Below are positions 8,663 to 16,577 of a stretch of DNA of 33,510 nucleotides, in pieces. The stretch is taken from NCBI GenBank assembly GCA_016712315.1, contig JADJRG010000016.1, positions 1-33,510 of the forward strand. The letters are read 5' to 3'. Position 1 is the first letter of the stretch. The number at the start of each line of letters is the position of its first letter. The stretch comes from Nannocystis sp. GTDB taxonomy: Bacteria; Myxococcota_A; Polyangia; Nannocystales; Nannocystaceae. A program made the translations under genes and the position numbers. Under the pieces are notes generated by a model that did not search any database, was not told the origin of the DNA, and saw nothing but the letters and a program-made list of their open reading frames with translations.

Positions 8663-9357
8663 GAGGTCCTCCGGACGTGTAGGGCGTAGGTGAGCGCGAC
8701 GGCGGCGCCGGTGAGCGCGAGCGCGCCGAGTACCCAGGGGGTGCGGGAGTTGGGGGCGAGCGTTGGGGGCGCGGCGGCGTCTACGGGGGCGCGGTGGGGT
8801 CGGTAGAGGGGGTGGCGGCGTCGGCCTGGGGGGCGTCGCCGACCATGCTCTCGACGTACTTGGTAGGATTGAGCAGGCCGCCGGGGATCGGGTTGCCGAC
8901 GCGCCAAACGGTGTTGGCCTTTCGATCGCTTGGGAAGCCGTAGGTCTCTAGATGGATCATTCCATAACTTCCGAGTACACGGCCGAGCTTTTGGCCCTTT
9001 TTGATCGACTGGCCGACGCTGAGGTCAAACTCGCGATGTGAGCCGGGATGAAAGCCGCCGAGGACGAGGAAGAGGCCGCTGGCCGTTTTAAGAATGCGCC
9101 TTGGAGCCGGCGCTCCAGCCGCGATCGAGGGCGATGACGGTGGCGTCCTCGGGGGCGATGACGAGGGCGCCGTCGGGGATCTTGGTGAGGTCGATCCCCG
9201 CGTGCCAGCGCTCGCACGAGTCTTCGTTGCAGCCGAAGGGGCGTCCACCGCCGAAGGACCAGTTTGCGAATTTGGGCGCGTGACCGGGCAGAGGCCAGCG
9301 CGGGGCGGGATCGCCCTTGGCCATCGGCGCGTGGTGCCAGTCTGGAGCCCTCGCCAT
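8659..9357 (-). CDS. M23-family peptidase with C-terminal membrane anchor, frameshifted
   Basis: ATG at 9357 has TAGGAG 6 bases upstream. The first frame gives FGGGRPFGCNEDSC, the zinc-site motif RWHAGIDL (about residues 49-56) and GALVIAPEDATVIALD. A one-base change near 9095 leads to LFLVLGGFHPGSHREFDL, VGQSIKKGQKLGRVLGS and MIHLETYG. A second change near 8788 leads to a Pro/Ala linker and a terminal membrane segment, VLGALALTGAAVALTYAL. M23 (LytM-type) enzymes cut peptidoglycan cross-links using HxxxD and HxH zinc/catalytic residues. Here HAGID is present, but the HxH is reduced to IHLE, so the catalytic His may be missing or shifted. About 232 aa. The stop overlaps the next ATG. Membrane anchoring suggests a particle- or envelope-bound lysin. 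Confidence 0.7.
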
Positions 9358-9366
9358 GGTGCGCTC

Positions 9367-10011
9367 CTAGTGGGCAGAGCCCCACACGCTGGACCAGCGG
9401 GCGTCGATGAGGTTGATCGCGAGGCCGTAGGCGCGGCCCGCGTTGGGCACGTGGGCGAACCTGCTGAGGGCTTTGGTGAGCAGATCGCGCGTCTCGCGGA
9501 GCCGGACGGATCGCTGAGCCCGGTGCCACCGGCCGTGGACGAGCCAGTCACGGGCTTTGGCCTCGCTGACGTTCCTTTCCTTGAGGACCTGGGCGGTGTT
9601 TTGGAGGATCTCCACGAAGCTGTCGCGCAAACACGCGACCTCGGGCGAGATGTCGAGGCCGGACTCGGATCGAGCGGGTTCGCAGGCGGGCTCGCGGGCG
9701 GGCTCGGCGGCGGGCTCGGCGGCGGGCTCGGCGGCGGGCTCGTCGGCGGGCTCGTTGGCGGCGCTGCGGGCTTGCTCGAGGTCTTCGACCCGCTCGATCA
9801 GGTGCGAGAGGCGCTCGAGCAGGTGCGCGTTCCATTGCTGCTGCCTTTGGAGTATCTCAATGATCTGCTCCATCGAGGTGTTCTTGGCTTCGCGGTAGGC
9901 GCGCTCGGCCTCCTGCGCGTCGCGTTTGGCCTGTAGCTCGTTCGCCTCCTGAAGAGCGCCGACGAAGGCCATGAGGGTCTTGTTCGCGATGAGGAGATAG
10001 TCAGGGTTCAT
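9367..10011 (-). CDS. Coiled-coil protein with EPA repeat linker
   Basis: Unbroken 214-aa frame starting inside the upstream gene (11-base overlap). Residues 1-80 are a continuous coiled-coil helix (NELQAKRDAQEAERAYREAK, IIEILQRQQQWNAHLLERL, HLIERVEDLEQARS). Residues about 85-112 are repeated EPAAEPAAEPA, and the remainder is helical with VEILQNTAQVLKERNVSEA and LIDARWSSVWGSAH. It resembles the 6605-8018 product in design (coil, acidic Pro/Ala linker, helical end), though I see no convincing alignment. Its position just before the M23 gene suggests a structural partner. Function unknown. Confidence 0.6.
   Translation of the reverse strand: MNPDYLLIANKTLMAFVGALQEANELQAKRDAQEAERAYREAKNTSMEQIIEILQRQQQWNAHLLERLSHLIERVEDLEQARSAANEPADEPAAEPAAEPAAEPAREPACEPARSESGLDISPEVACLRDSFVEILQNTAQVLKERNVSEAKARDWLVHGRWHRAQRSVRLRETRDLLTKALSRFAHVPNAGRAYGLAINLIDARWSSVWGSAH
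9680..9762. repeat. 15-bp tandem repeats coding for EPAAE units
   Basis: The unit GGCGGGCTCGGCGGC recurs about five times with minor changes and codes for EPAAEP repeats on the minus strand. It is a low-complexity coding repeat. Confidence 0.65.
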
Positions 10012-10705
10012 GGTTTTCCTCTGGGTTTGTGTTTGGGTTGATGGGTGGGTTGACGGCTTGGAGGCGGGCGGCGGCGCGGGCCTGGACGAGCACAGGGAGC
10101 GGGCTGCGGCCGCTCAAGATCGCCCGCTCGACGCGTCGGGCGAAGAGCTCGCGCCGGCTTGATTCGAGGGGCATTTGGCCGATCTCGGCGACGGCGAGGT
10201 CGCCAGGCCGGTGCTCGCTGATCGCCGAGAGGTCGAGGGTGAACTCGGGCGCTCCCGGTAAGGTGAGGGCGTGGCGGAGCACGCGGAGCTGGTGATGCCA
10301 CGCTTCATAGGCGAGGCCAGTGACGCGGACGACCGCGCTCGTGTCGCTCCACTCGATCGTCACGGGGGCGGTGATTTCAAGGTGGCCGAACGCTTCGCGG
10401 ATCCAGGTCTGGAGGTGGCCCCGCCGGCGCCTGGCGCGGAGGTGCTGGGTCTCGTTGGTGAGGGCGAGCAGGAGGTGCTGGGCCTCTTCGGTGGGTTCGG
10501 GATCCGGCGGCGGCTGGGCAGGGGCGGGTGGCTCGTGGACCCACGCGTTGAGGCGCGCGATGACGTCGCGGCGGTGCTCGCGGAGGTATTTTTCAAAAAC
10601 GTCACCGGCGAGCGAGGGCGGTAAGGCGCTGCGCCAGTTCGTGATGATCTGGGGGATCCGCTGCGCTCGATCGCGAAGCTGCTCGGGGTCTCTCTTGGCG
10701 CTCAT
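10001..10705 (-). CDS. Unidentified soluble protein, 234 aa
   Basis: ATG at 10705 overlaps the upstream stop (ATGA); the frame is unbroken. The N-terminus is helical (RDPEQLRDRAQRIPQIITNW, DVFEKYLREHRRDVIARLN), followed by a proline-rich break (PPAPAQPPPDPEPTEE), a helix rich in His/Arg and an alpha/beta region (LEITAPVTIEWSDTSAVVRV, EFTLDLSAISEHRPGDLAVA). The C-terminus is helical, then Asn/Pro-rich. There are no membrane segments. I do not recognise it. Tight coupling on both sides suggests it works with the neighbouring coiled-coil proteins. Confidence 0.6.
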   Translation of the reverse strand: MSAKRDPEQLRDRAQRIPQIITNWRSALPPSLAGDVFEKYLREHRRDVIARLNAWVHEPPAPAQPPPDPEPTEEAQHLLLALTNETQHLRARRRRGHLQTWIREAFGHLEITAPVTIEWSDTSAVVRVTGLAYEAWHHQLRVLRHALTLPGAPEFTLDLSAISEHRPGDLAVAEIGQMPLESSRRELFARRVERAILSGRSPLPVLVQARAAARLQAVNPPINPNTNPEENHEP

Positions 10706-11481
10706 GCTGGGCTCCCGTCGCTTAGGGTCCGATCAAGGGCTGATTCGATGGCGGCGTCGAAGGGGCTGTACACATCGCCGTCTTCTTCGAGGCCTGCCTG
10801 TTCGGGTGGGGTGGGCTTGTCGAGCTCGGGGTCGATGTTGTTGGGGGCGGTGAAGTCGGAGACCGCGAGCACGGTCTGGCCTTCGGCGCAGCTTTGAGCG
10901 ACGGCGTGGGCGACGCGGGCGAGGTAGCGGGCGACGCGGGCGACGCGCTCGATGTGCTCGTCGAAGTCGACTTCGAGGGCCTTGGCCGCCCGTTGGTGCT
11001 CGCGGATCGCGACCTCCAGGGCGCGTTTGGCGGAGGCGCGGGCGTCGCCTCGACACTTGGGGGCGCGGACGAGGACAGCGGCGTAAACGAGGAGCTGGCG
11101 GGTGCGCTCGATCTCCATGGGGCCGCGGCGCAGGGCCTTGGCCAACATGCCGAAGTGACGCCAGTGCTCGCGGATTGCAGCCTCAGTGAGGCGAGTGAAA
11201 TAGAAGCTGAGGAGGTGATCGCCTCCTTGAAGCGGCTCGCCTTCGCTGCGGGCTTGGTCGGTGTCGCGGATCTGGACGGCGACCTGATCACCGTCCTTGT
11301 CCACGATGGGGCTGACCCGCACGATGTAGCGACGGGAGACCCCTTCCCGATCCTCGCGCAGGACGTACTCGCCATGATCATCTTTGAGGATCGCGTCGGG
11401 CGAGACGATCAGTCTTCCATCCCGGGCGTCGACGTCGTGCTCCTCGCTGGTTTCACGGAGATCCTCGGCGATGTCTTCCAA
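10702..11481 (-). CDS. Unidentified acidic/helical protein, about 260 aa, unusual TTG start
   Basis: The frame opens 7 codons after the stop of the methylase-helicase gene and in the same frame as that stop. The only usable start is TTG at 11481, without a clear Shine-Dalgarno. The protein has an acidic N-terminus (EDIAEDLRETSEEHDVDARD), a beta-like part (YVLREDREGVSRRYIVRVSP, GDQVAVQIRDTDQ), a long helical middle (VAIREHQRAAKALEVDFDEH, ERVARVARYLARVAHAVAQS) and an acidic tail. Because only the TAG at 11503 separates the two frames, readthrough or a miscalled stop could make it an extension of the upstream protein. No family is recognised. Confidence 0.55.
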   Translation of the reverse strand: MEDIAEDLRETSEEHDVDARDGRLIVSPDAILKDDHGEYVLREDREGVSRRYIVRVSPIVDKDGDQVAVQIRDTDQARSEGEPLQGGDHLLSFYFTRLTEAAIREHWRHFGMLAKALRRGPMEIERTRQLLVYAAVLVRAPKCRGDARASAKRALEVAIREHQRAAKALEVDFDEHIERVARVARYLARVAHAVAQSCAEGQTVLAVSDFTAPNNIDPELDKPTPPEQAGLEEDGDVYSPFDAAIESALDRTLSDGSPA

Positions 11482-11502
11482 GAGGCGGCCGAAGGGGCCG
11501 CC

Positions 11503-14500
11503 CTATGGTTTTGGTGAGTCGCCCGCGACGGCGATCCAGGCGTCGGCCCACGCGTCGAGGTGCTCGTCCCACGGCGCGATCATGTTGCCGCGCTCATCCC
11601 ATGCGTCGCCAGGGATCCCCGCGGCGATCGCCTCCGTGACCGCGCTGCGGGTCCATCGGCGAGGTATCTCGACGTTCCCGAGGGTGACCGCTTCGGCAGA
11701 GTCCCGCGCCAGCTTCCGCTCCTGCGTCGTAGCGGCCGCCGGCAAGGTCGACGGATACTCGCGGAGGATCACAGCGAGCTGCGCGCGCGCTTCCTCCTCC
11801 TTGCGCGCCTCGTCGTCGAGGACTGGCGCGGTAGAGGGTGTGGGCGAAGCGGAGGGCTGGGCGGCTGGGCGTGAAGGGGTCGAGGTGGGCGGGGTGGTGG
11901 TGGGCGTGGGCGCGACGGGGGCGCGCGCCGGGGGCGTGGTGCGCGTGGGTGACGGTGAGGGCGTGGCGGGCGGTGAGGGCTTGTCGGCGTTGTCGGCGTT
12001 GTCCTCGGCGTTGTCTGCGTCGTCCGCGTCTGCGGCGTCAGCGAGCAGGCGCTTGGGGATCTTGCGGCCCCACCAGGCGAGGCCGAGCTCGCGGAGGGTT
12101 GTGTAGGACTCGCCGCTGGCGGGGGCGAGCGCGAGGTACTCGCGCCAGCCTTCGAGGGTGGGTGGGAGCAGGCGGGCGCCGCGTACTTCGGCTCCGGCGG
12201 TGATGGCGAGGCCCTCGCTGTCGACGACGGGGACGGAGGAGGGTTTCCAGGCGTTTGCGAAGGCTTCGGCGATCTTGTCGTTGAAACGGGGCCACCACTT
12301 GGCGAGGAAAGCATCGCTGGCGCCGAGCCAGCCGAGATCGTCGAGGCTGCGCACGAAGCTGGTGTTTCCGAGCTTGAGGGCGATGGCGGCGGCGGTGCGG
12401 TCTTCGTCGTCGAGGGGCCAGACCGGGCCGCCTTCGCGCGGAAATTCGGCGGGATCGAGGGGTTTGCCGGCGAGGTCGCCTTCGTAGGTGAGGAGCTGCC
12501 AGGTGGCGGAGCCGGCGAGGCGCAGGCCGACCTTGGGGCCGCTCGCGTCGGTGATGGCGCCGAACTCGAAGTGATCGAGCTGGCTGGTATCGCCGACGCG
12601 GGGTCGGGTGATCCGCAGGCCCTCGTAGACGGGGGCGCCGAGCTCCGGGACGAGCATGTCGACGTCGCGCGCGACGTGGATCCACGGGTACCAAGGCCAT
12701 GCGGCGGGATCGACGGTCTTGAGATCGCTGAGGCGCTGCTCGGCGTCTTCGCGGAGGCGGGCGGCGTGCTCGGGATCGTCGGCCTCGCGGGCGCGGTCGA
12801 AGCGGGAGACGGCTTGGCGGAGGACGCGGTTGGCCTCGCGGGCGATCCGGGCGCGGGCGGCCTCGATCGCTTGAGAGCGCTTCATCTCGATGAGGGCGCG
12901 GGTTTTTTCTTTGTCCCGCGAGATCATGATGAGCACGTCCTCGGGGCTGAGCTGCTGCTGCGCGCCGGGGTTGTTGGTGTCGCGCACGGCGCTGGTGAGG
13001 AGCTGGCCGAGCCACCCGGCTTTGCCGTCGATGAGGCTGAAGCGGTAGCCGTCGGTGGAGCCGTCGGCGAAGTAGTAGTAGATGTTGATGAGGCCGAGGG
13101 TGTTGCCCTGGCGTACGCCGCGTCCGTTGCGTTGCTCGAGGTCGGCGGGCGTCCAGGTGAGGTCGACGTGGTGGATGGCGCAGGTGCGTACTTGGAGATC
13201 GATCCCCTCGTAGGCGACGGAGTTGGCGATCACGATGTCGTACTTGGGGGCGGTGGCAAAGTCGCTCGGGCGGGCGCAGGCGCCGGGCTTGGCGGGGGCG
13301 CTGCCGAGGGCCGTTAAACTCGCGCGCGATGGTGGCGCGCTCGCTGGTGGAGACCTCAGAGTTGAGGATGGCGATCCGCTCGCGCGGGATCCCGTTCGCG
13401 ACGAGGACCTCGCGCATCCACATGTGCACGGCGGTGGGCTCGACGAAGATGATGTGGCCGCAGTGTGGGCTGGCGACGATCCGCTCGGCGCACGCGGTGA
13501 GCTTGGGGCTCTCGTAGATCGGGCGCGGGAGGGTGACCGTGATCTCTTCGACCTCGCCCGTCCGCGGGTCGTAGACGTTGCGCGTGGCGACGCCGCCATC
13601 GAGCGCGTTCTTTAAGTTGTACCCTCGTCGAGGCCGGAGTGGAGGGCTACGAGGGAGAGGCGGGCGAGCAGGCCGACGATGACGTTGGAGGGGCCGCCGC
13701 TGTCGGGCTTGGCCGGCTCGGCGAGGATCCTCTCGATCTCGCGGACGTACTTGTCGTACTTCGCCTCTTGCAGCTCGTCCATGGCGACGGTGACGGTCTC
13801 GACGATCGGACGCGGGAGCTGGAGGCCGACCTCGGCGGCGGATCGAAACTCGCTCTTGCTGAAGATGATGGTGCGCAGGTCGTCCAGGTTGCGGAAGCCG
13901 GTGACGGCGCTGGCGGACTCGATCTTGAAGTCGCTGGTGAGGACGTCGCGGAGCTCGATCTTGATGAAGCGATCGATGAACTGCTCGGGGTCGTAGATCC
14001 CGGCGCTGTAGAAGGCGGTGGGGTCGATGAACTGGATCAGGTTGTAGAGCTCGAGCGGCGAATTCTTGGCGGGGGTTGCAGTGAGCAGGACGACCCCTGC
14101 CCCGCCGGTTTGACGACGGACCATGGCGGCGCGGAAGTCGAGCTGCCACGCGCGGTTCGAGCCGTCGCCGCTCCCTCCCATGAACTTCGGGATGCCGCCG
14201 TCCTCGCGCGGCTGCGGGAGGTAGAGGTTTTTGAACGAGGCGGCCTCATCGACGACGAGCATGTCGATGCCGATCTCGTCCCAGGCGACGCCGGGGTCGT
14301 ACTCCCAGCCTTCGGGGAGGGCGAGGAGCTCTTCGACCCACGCCCTTGTGCCGTGCTCGAGCAGGGCGAGCTGGCGCTCGGTCATCTTGTCGCGACCGCC
14401 CGGGGTCTTGCTTTGCTCCTCGAGTCTGCGGCGGCGAAGCGTCAGCGTGCGCTCGATGGCCTCGACCTGCTTGATGTAGGCCATCACGGGCTTGGTGTTG

Positions 14501-14652
14501 ACCTTGGTGCGGGCGAGGGCCTCGTAGGTGAGGATGACGACGTCGAGCTGACCAGTCTGGAGGGCGATCCACTTCTGGGCGCGCTCTTCGGGCGACTCGG
14601 GCTCTGAGGTGATGAGGCCCTTGCGCGCGCCGCGGCCGATGATCTCGGTGGA
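11503..14652 (-). CDS. C-terminal part of giant methylase-helicase (helicase motifs II-VI), separated from its N-terminus by an IS
   Basis: Starting from the IS left end, the frame reads STEIIGRGARKGLITSEPES and continues to the stop at 11503, with two one-base shifts (near 13618 at a GGG, and near 13308 at a CCC). Superfamily 2 / SNF2-type motifs appear in order: MLVVDEAASFKNL (motif II, about residue 1176 of the restored protein), VVLLTATPAKNSP (motif III), GHIIFVEPTAVHMWMREVLV, then VIANSVAYEGIDLQVRT and QRNGRGVRQGNTLGLINIYY (motifs V-VI). After the helicase come a charged helical region, a Ser/Thr/Pro-rich linker (about 11850-11990) and a C-terminal helical domain. Combined methylase-helicase proteins of this layout are typical of large phage, plasmid and integrative-element proteins thought to protect or remodel incoming DNA. 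Confidence 0.75.
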
Positions 14653-14673
14653 TGTCAGGGTAGTTGTCGCGTT
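14653..14673. repeat. IS left inverted repeat
   Basis: TGTCAG, then four variable bases (GGTA), then GTTGTCGCGTT. It matches the inverted right end except in three of the variable bases. Confidence 0.8.
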
Positions 14674-14715
14674 GTTGCTCAGGGCCGGGTTGTTGGCTCC
14701 GGCTTCGGATCAGGT

Positions 14716-15702
14716 CTATGGTTCAGGGTTCAGGTCGACGGTGGGGACCGGGTCCCAGCTGCGGGTGTTGCGGGCCCACCGTTCGGGGTATTTGGCGCGG
14801 GCGGCCGCGTAGGTCTCCTTGCGCGCGGCGAGGATCGCGAGGTGGCGTCCGGCGTGGCGATCGCTCGGGGTGACGAAGCTGATCGCGCTGTGTAGGTGTT
14901 TTTCGTTGTACCAGTAGACGAATTTCGCGACCCAGTTTCGGGCGGCGTCGAGATCGTTGAACGGCCGCGAGGGGTAGCTCGGGCGGTACTTGAGCGTTCG
15001 GAAGAGGGACTCCGAGTAGGCGTTGTCGTTGCTCGTACGGGGTCTGCTGAAGCTCGCCTTAATCCCGAGCTTGCGGAGCATCGTCAGCAGCGTCGCGCTC
15101 CTCATCGGCGCGCCGTTGTCCGAGTGCAGCCACAGCGGCTTACCAGATCGCGCCGCCGCGGCGCAAGTCCTTTCGACCAGGTCCGCTGCGATCGCGCCGC
15201 ACTCACGCTCGTGCACCTCTGCTGCGATGATCTTACGGCTCCAGATATCGATGATCATGTACAGGTACACGAAGCGGCCGCTGATCTTCGTCGGTAGGTA
15301 GGTGATATCCCACGAATAGAGCTGATCGGGTCCTGTCGCTGTGAGCGCGCGTGGCCGCCGGCTCGGCGCCCGCGCGCGGCCACGATGCCGCATCATCCCG
15401 GCGGCGTGCAGGCGACGGTAGATCGTCGACTCGGAGCCGATATAGATCCCGTGAGTCGCCAGGTGCGGCACGATCTGGTTCGGCGACAAGTCCGCGAAGT
15501 CTGCCGAGGTCGCGACCCGCAGCACCTCGGCCTCCTCCTCCGCGCTGAGCTTGTTGTGGGGCGTCGTCGCCGGGCCTCGCCGTTGATCGTCACCGCCCCC
15601 CTCCTCGCGCCAGCGCTGAAGCGTCCGGCTCGAGAGCCCCAGGCACTCGCATGCGCGCGTCAGCGTCGCGCCCATCGCCGTGGCTGCTTGGATGAGGCCC
15701 AT
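14716..15702 (-). CDS. IS3-family transposase OrfB (DDE catalytic subunit)
   Basis: The frame encodes 328 aa with the IS3 OrfB layout: an N-terminal HTH-like region (RACECLGLSSRTLQRWREEG), then an rve/DDE integrase core. The three catalytic acids are visible: the first D in LYSWDITYLPTKISG, the second in LHSDNGAPM, and E in SNDNAYSESLFRTLKYRPSY, followed by the conserved YWYNEKHLHSAISFVTP block. The frame is open without a stop upstream of the ATG as far as the slippery A8G, so the working transposase is probably an OrfAB fusion made by -1 frameshifting, with 15702 only an internal start. The stop is 63 bp from the IS end. Appears intact. Confidence 0.9.
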   Translation of the reverse strand: MGLIQAATAMGATLTRACECLGLSSRTLQRWREEGGGDDQRRGPATTPHNKLSAEEEAEVLRVATSADFADLSPNQIVPHLATHGIYIGSESTIYRRLHAAGMMRHRGRARAPSRRPRALTATGPDQLYSWDITYLPTKISGRFVYLYMIIDIWSRKIIAAEVHERECGAIAADLVERTCAAAARSGKPLWLHSDNGAPMRSATLLTMLRKLGIKASFSRPRTSNDNAYSESLFRTLKYRPSYPSRPFNDLDAARNWVAKFVYWYNEKHLHSAISFVTPSDRHAGRHLAILAARKETYAAARAKYPERWARNTRSWDPVPTVDLNPEP

Positions 15703-15722
15703 GATCGCCGCGCGCTCGCGCG

Positions 15723-16274
15723 CTATGTGTCGTCTTCCACGCCCTCCAAGAGGGCGCGGACTTTTTTTTGGAGCACCAGCAACGCGGCCGCCTCGGCCAG
15801 CGCCTTGTCCTTGCGGTGGAGCTCGCGCTCCAGCTCCTTGACGCGCCGTGCCTCAGCGCCGGTGGCCTTCTCCTGGCGCCCAGCTAGCTCCGCCTTGCCG
15901 CCGCGCAGCATCGTCTCGCGCCACTCGTCGAGCGTCGCCTGGTGCAGCCCACGTCGGCGCAAGAGGCCGCCCAGCTGCGCCTCGTCGAGCTTCAGCGACT
16001 CCATCACGACCGCGATCTTCTCGTCCGGCGACCAGTCCTGCGGTCGCCTCTGCGGCGCCTCTGCGGCCTCCTGGGCGGCGCTTTGGGCGATCATCTTGGG
16101 GGGCTGCGGGCGTGTCACCATGAAGCCTCTCCTAGCCGATTCTCGTCGCCACCGATAGAGCAGCCCGGGATGCAGGCCGAGCTCCTTGGCGATCTCCGAG
16201 ACCGATCGTCCCGACGTCGTGAGCTTCGCGACGATCTGGGCCTTAAAGCCCTCGGTGTACGATGTCCCCGTCAC
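15723..16274 (-). CDS. IS3-family transposase OrfA (DNA-binding subunit)
   Basis: I place the start at GTG 16274 because it overlaps the stop of the small upstream ORF (GTGA). An in-frame upstream ATG at 16304 would overlap that ORF more. The N-terminus is a transposase HTH (YTEGFKAQIVAKLTTSGRSV, EIAKELGLHPGLLYRWRRES). A second HTH-like domain follows (SPDEKIAVVMESLKLDEAQL, RRRGLHQATLDEWRETML), then a C-terminal leucine-zipper-like helix (RVKELERELHRKDKALAEAA), used in IS3 elements to dimerise OrfA and OrfAB. It ends at TAG 15723, shortly after the slippery run. About 183 aa, intact. Confidence 0.85.
   Translation of the reverse strand: MTGTSYTEGFKAQIVAKLTTSGRSVSEIAKELGLHPGLLYRWRRESARRGFMVTRPQPPKMIAQSAAQEAAEAPQRRPQDWSPDEKIAVVMESLKLDEAQLGGLLRRRGLHQATLDEWRETMLRGGKAELAGRQEKATGAEARRVKELERELHRKDKALAEAAALLVLQKKVRALLEGVEDDT
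15740..15769 (-). promoter_or_regulatory. Programmed -1 frameshift site (A8G slippery run plus hairpin)
   Basis: In the mRNA, CTCCAAAAAAAAGTCC (A8 at 15769-15762) lies near the end of orfA. Five bases further on is a perfect 7-bp hairpin, CGCCCTC-TTG-GAGGGCG (15756-15740). Slipping back one base at A-AAA-AAG puts ribosomes into the orfB frame, which is open through to the OrfB ATG. This is the standard IS3-family arrangement. All of it is visible in the sequence. Confidence 0.85.
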
Positions 16275-16516
16275 CGAAGACCTCCCACCGCGATCCGGAT
16301 GCACAGGGCCCCATCGTCCGCTCGACGATCCATCATGACCTGCACGTGCCGCGGGATCACCACGATCACCTCGCCTGCGATCCCCGCCACCGCCTCGTTC
16401 TCCTCACGGCCGACCCCCAGGCCCTCCGTGTTTTCCTCGTCGTCCTCGATCTGGATCTGGATCTCGAGATCGTCCTCGCTCACGCTCTTCTTCACTTCCG
16501 TTAACTCGCTGGTCAT
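16271..16516 (-). CDS. Small acidic ORF carried inside the IS, translationally coupled to orfA
   Basis: An 81-aa frame begins about 60 bp inside the IS right end and stops on TGA overlapping the orfA GTG. It starts with an acidic helix (MTSELTEVKKSVSEDDLEIQ, then EDDEENTEGL) and ends with a beta-like part (GEVIVVIPRHVQVMMDRRAD, ALCIRIAVGG). IS3 elements usually carry only orfA and orfB, so this would be an accessory or regulatory gene, or a leader that controls orfA translation. Its composition does not look random. No family is recognised. Confidence 0.5.
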   Translation of the reverse strand: MTSELTEVKKSVSEDDLEIQIQIEDDEENTEGLGVGREENEAVAGIAGEVIVVIPRHVQVMMDRRADDGALCIRIAVGGLR

Positions 16517-16556
16517 CTCACTGCTCTGCTTCTCAGCCCCCTCGGTGGTTCAGGTG

Positions 16557-16577
16557 AACGCGACAACTTTGCTGACA
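16557..16577. repeat. IS right inverted repeat
   Basis: On the plus strand it reads AACGCGACAACTTTGCTGACA, the inverted counterpart of the left end, with the terminal CA at 16577. Confidence 0.8.

Larger units (their letters stand above)
14653..16577 (-). mobile_element. IS3-family insertion sequence inserted in the methylase-helicase gene
   Basis: Imperfect inverted repeats bound the element: left end TGTCAGGGTAGTTGTCGCGTT (14653 on) and right end reading inward TGTCAGCAAAGTTGTCGCGTT (16577 down), matching at 18 of 21 positions and showing the TG...CA termini of IS3 elements. Inside are orfA and orfB with an A8G slippery run between them, plus an extra small ORF upstream of orfA. Removing exactly this interval joins CAG at 16578 to TCC at 14652 in frame, giving SKRKIPQ followed by STEIIGRG. 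That supports the boundaries. I see no target-site duplication. At 1,925 bp it is longer than the usual 1.2-1.6 kb, partly because of the extra ORF. Confidence 0.85.

Noticed and set aside
12571..14607. Plus-strand frames opposite the helicase
   Set aside because: The minus strand carries conserved helicase motifs; the plus frames are mirror images with acidic low-complexity sequence.
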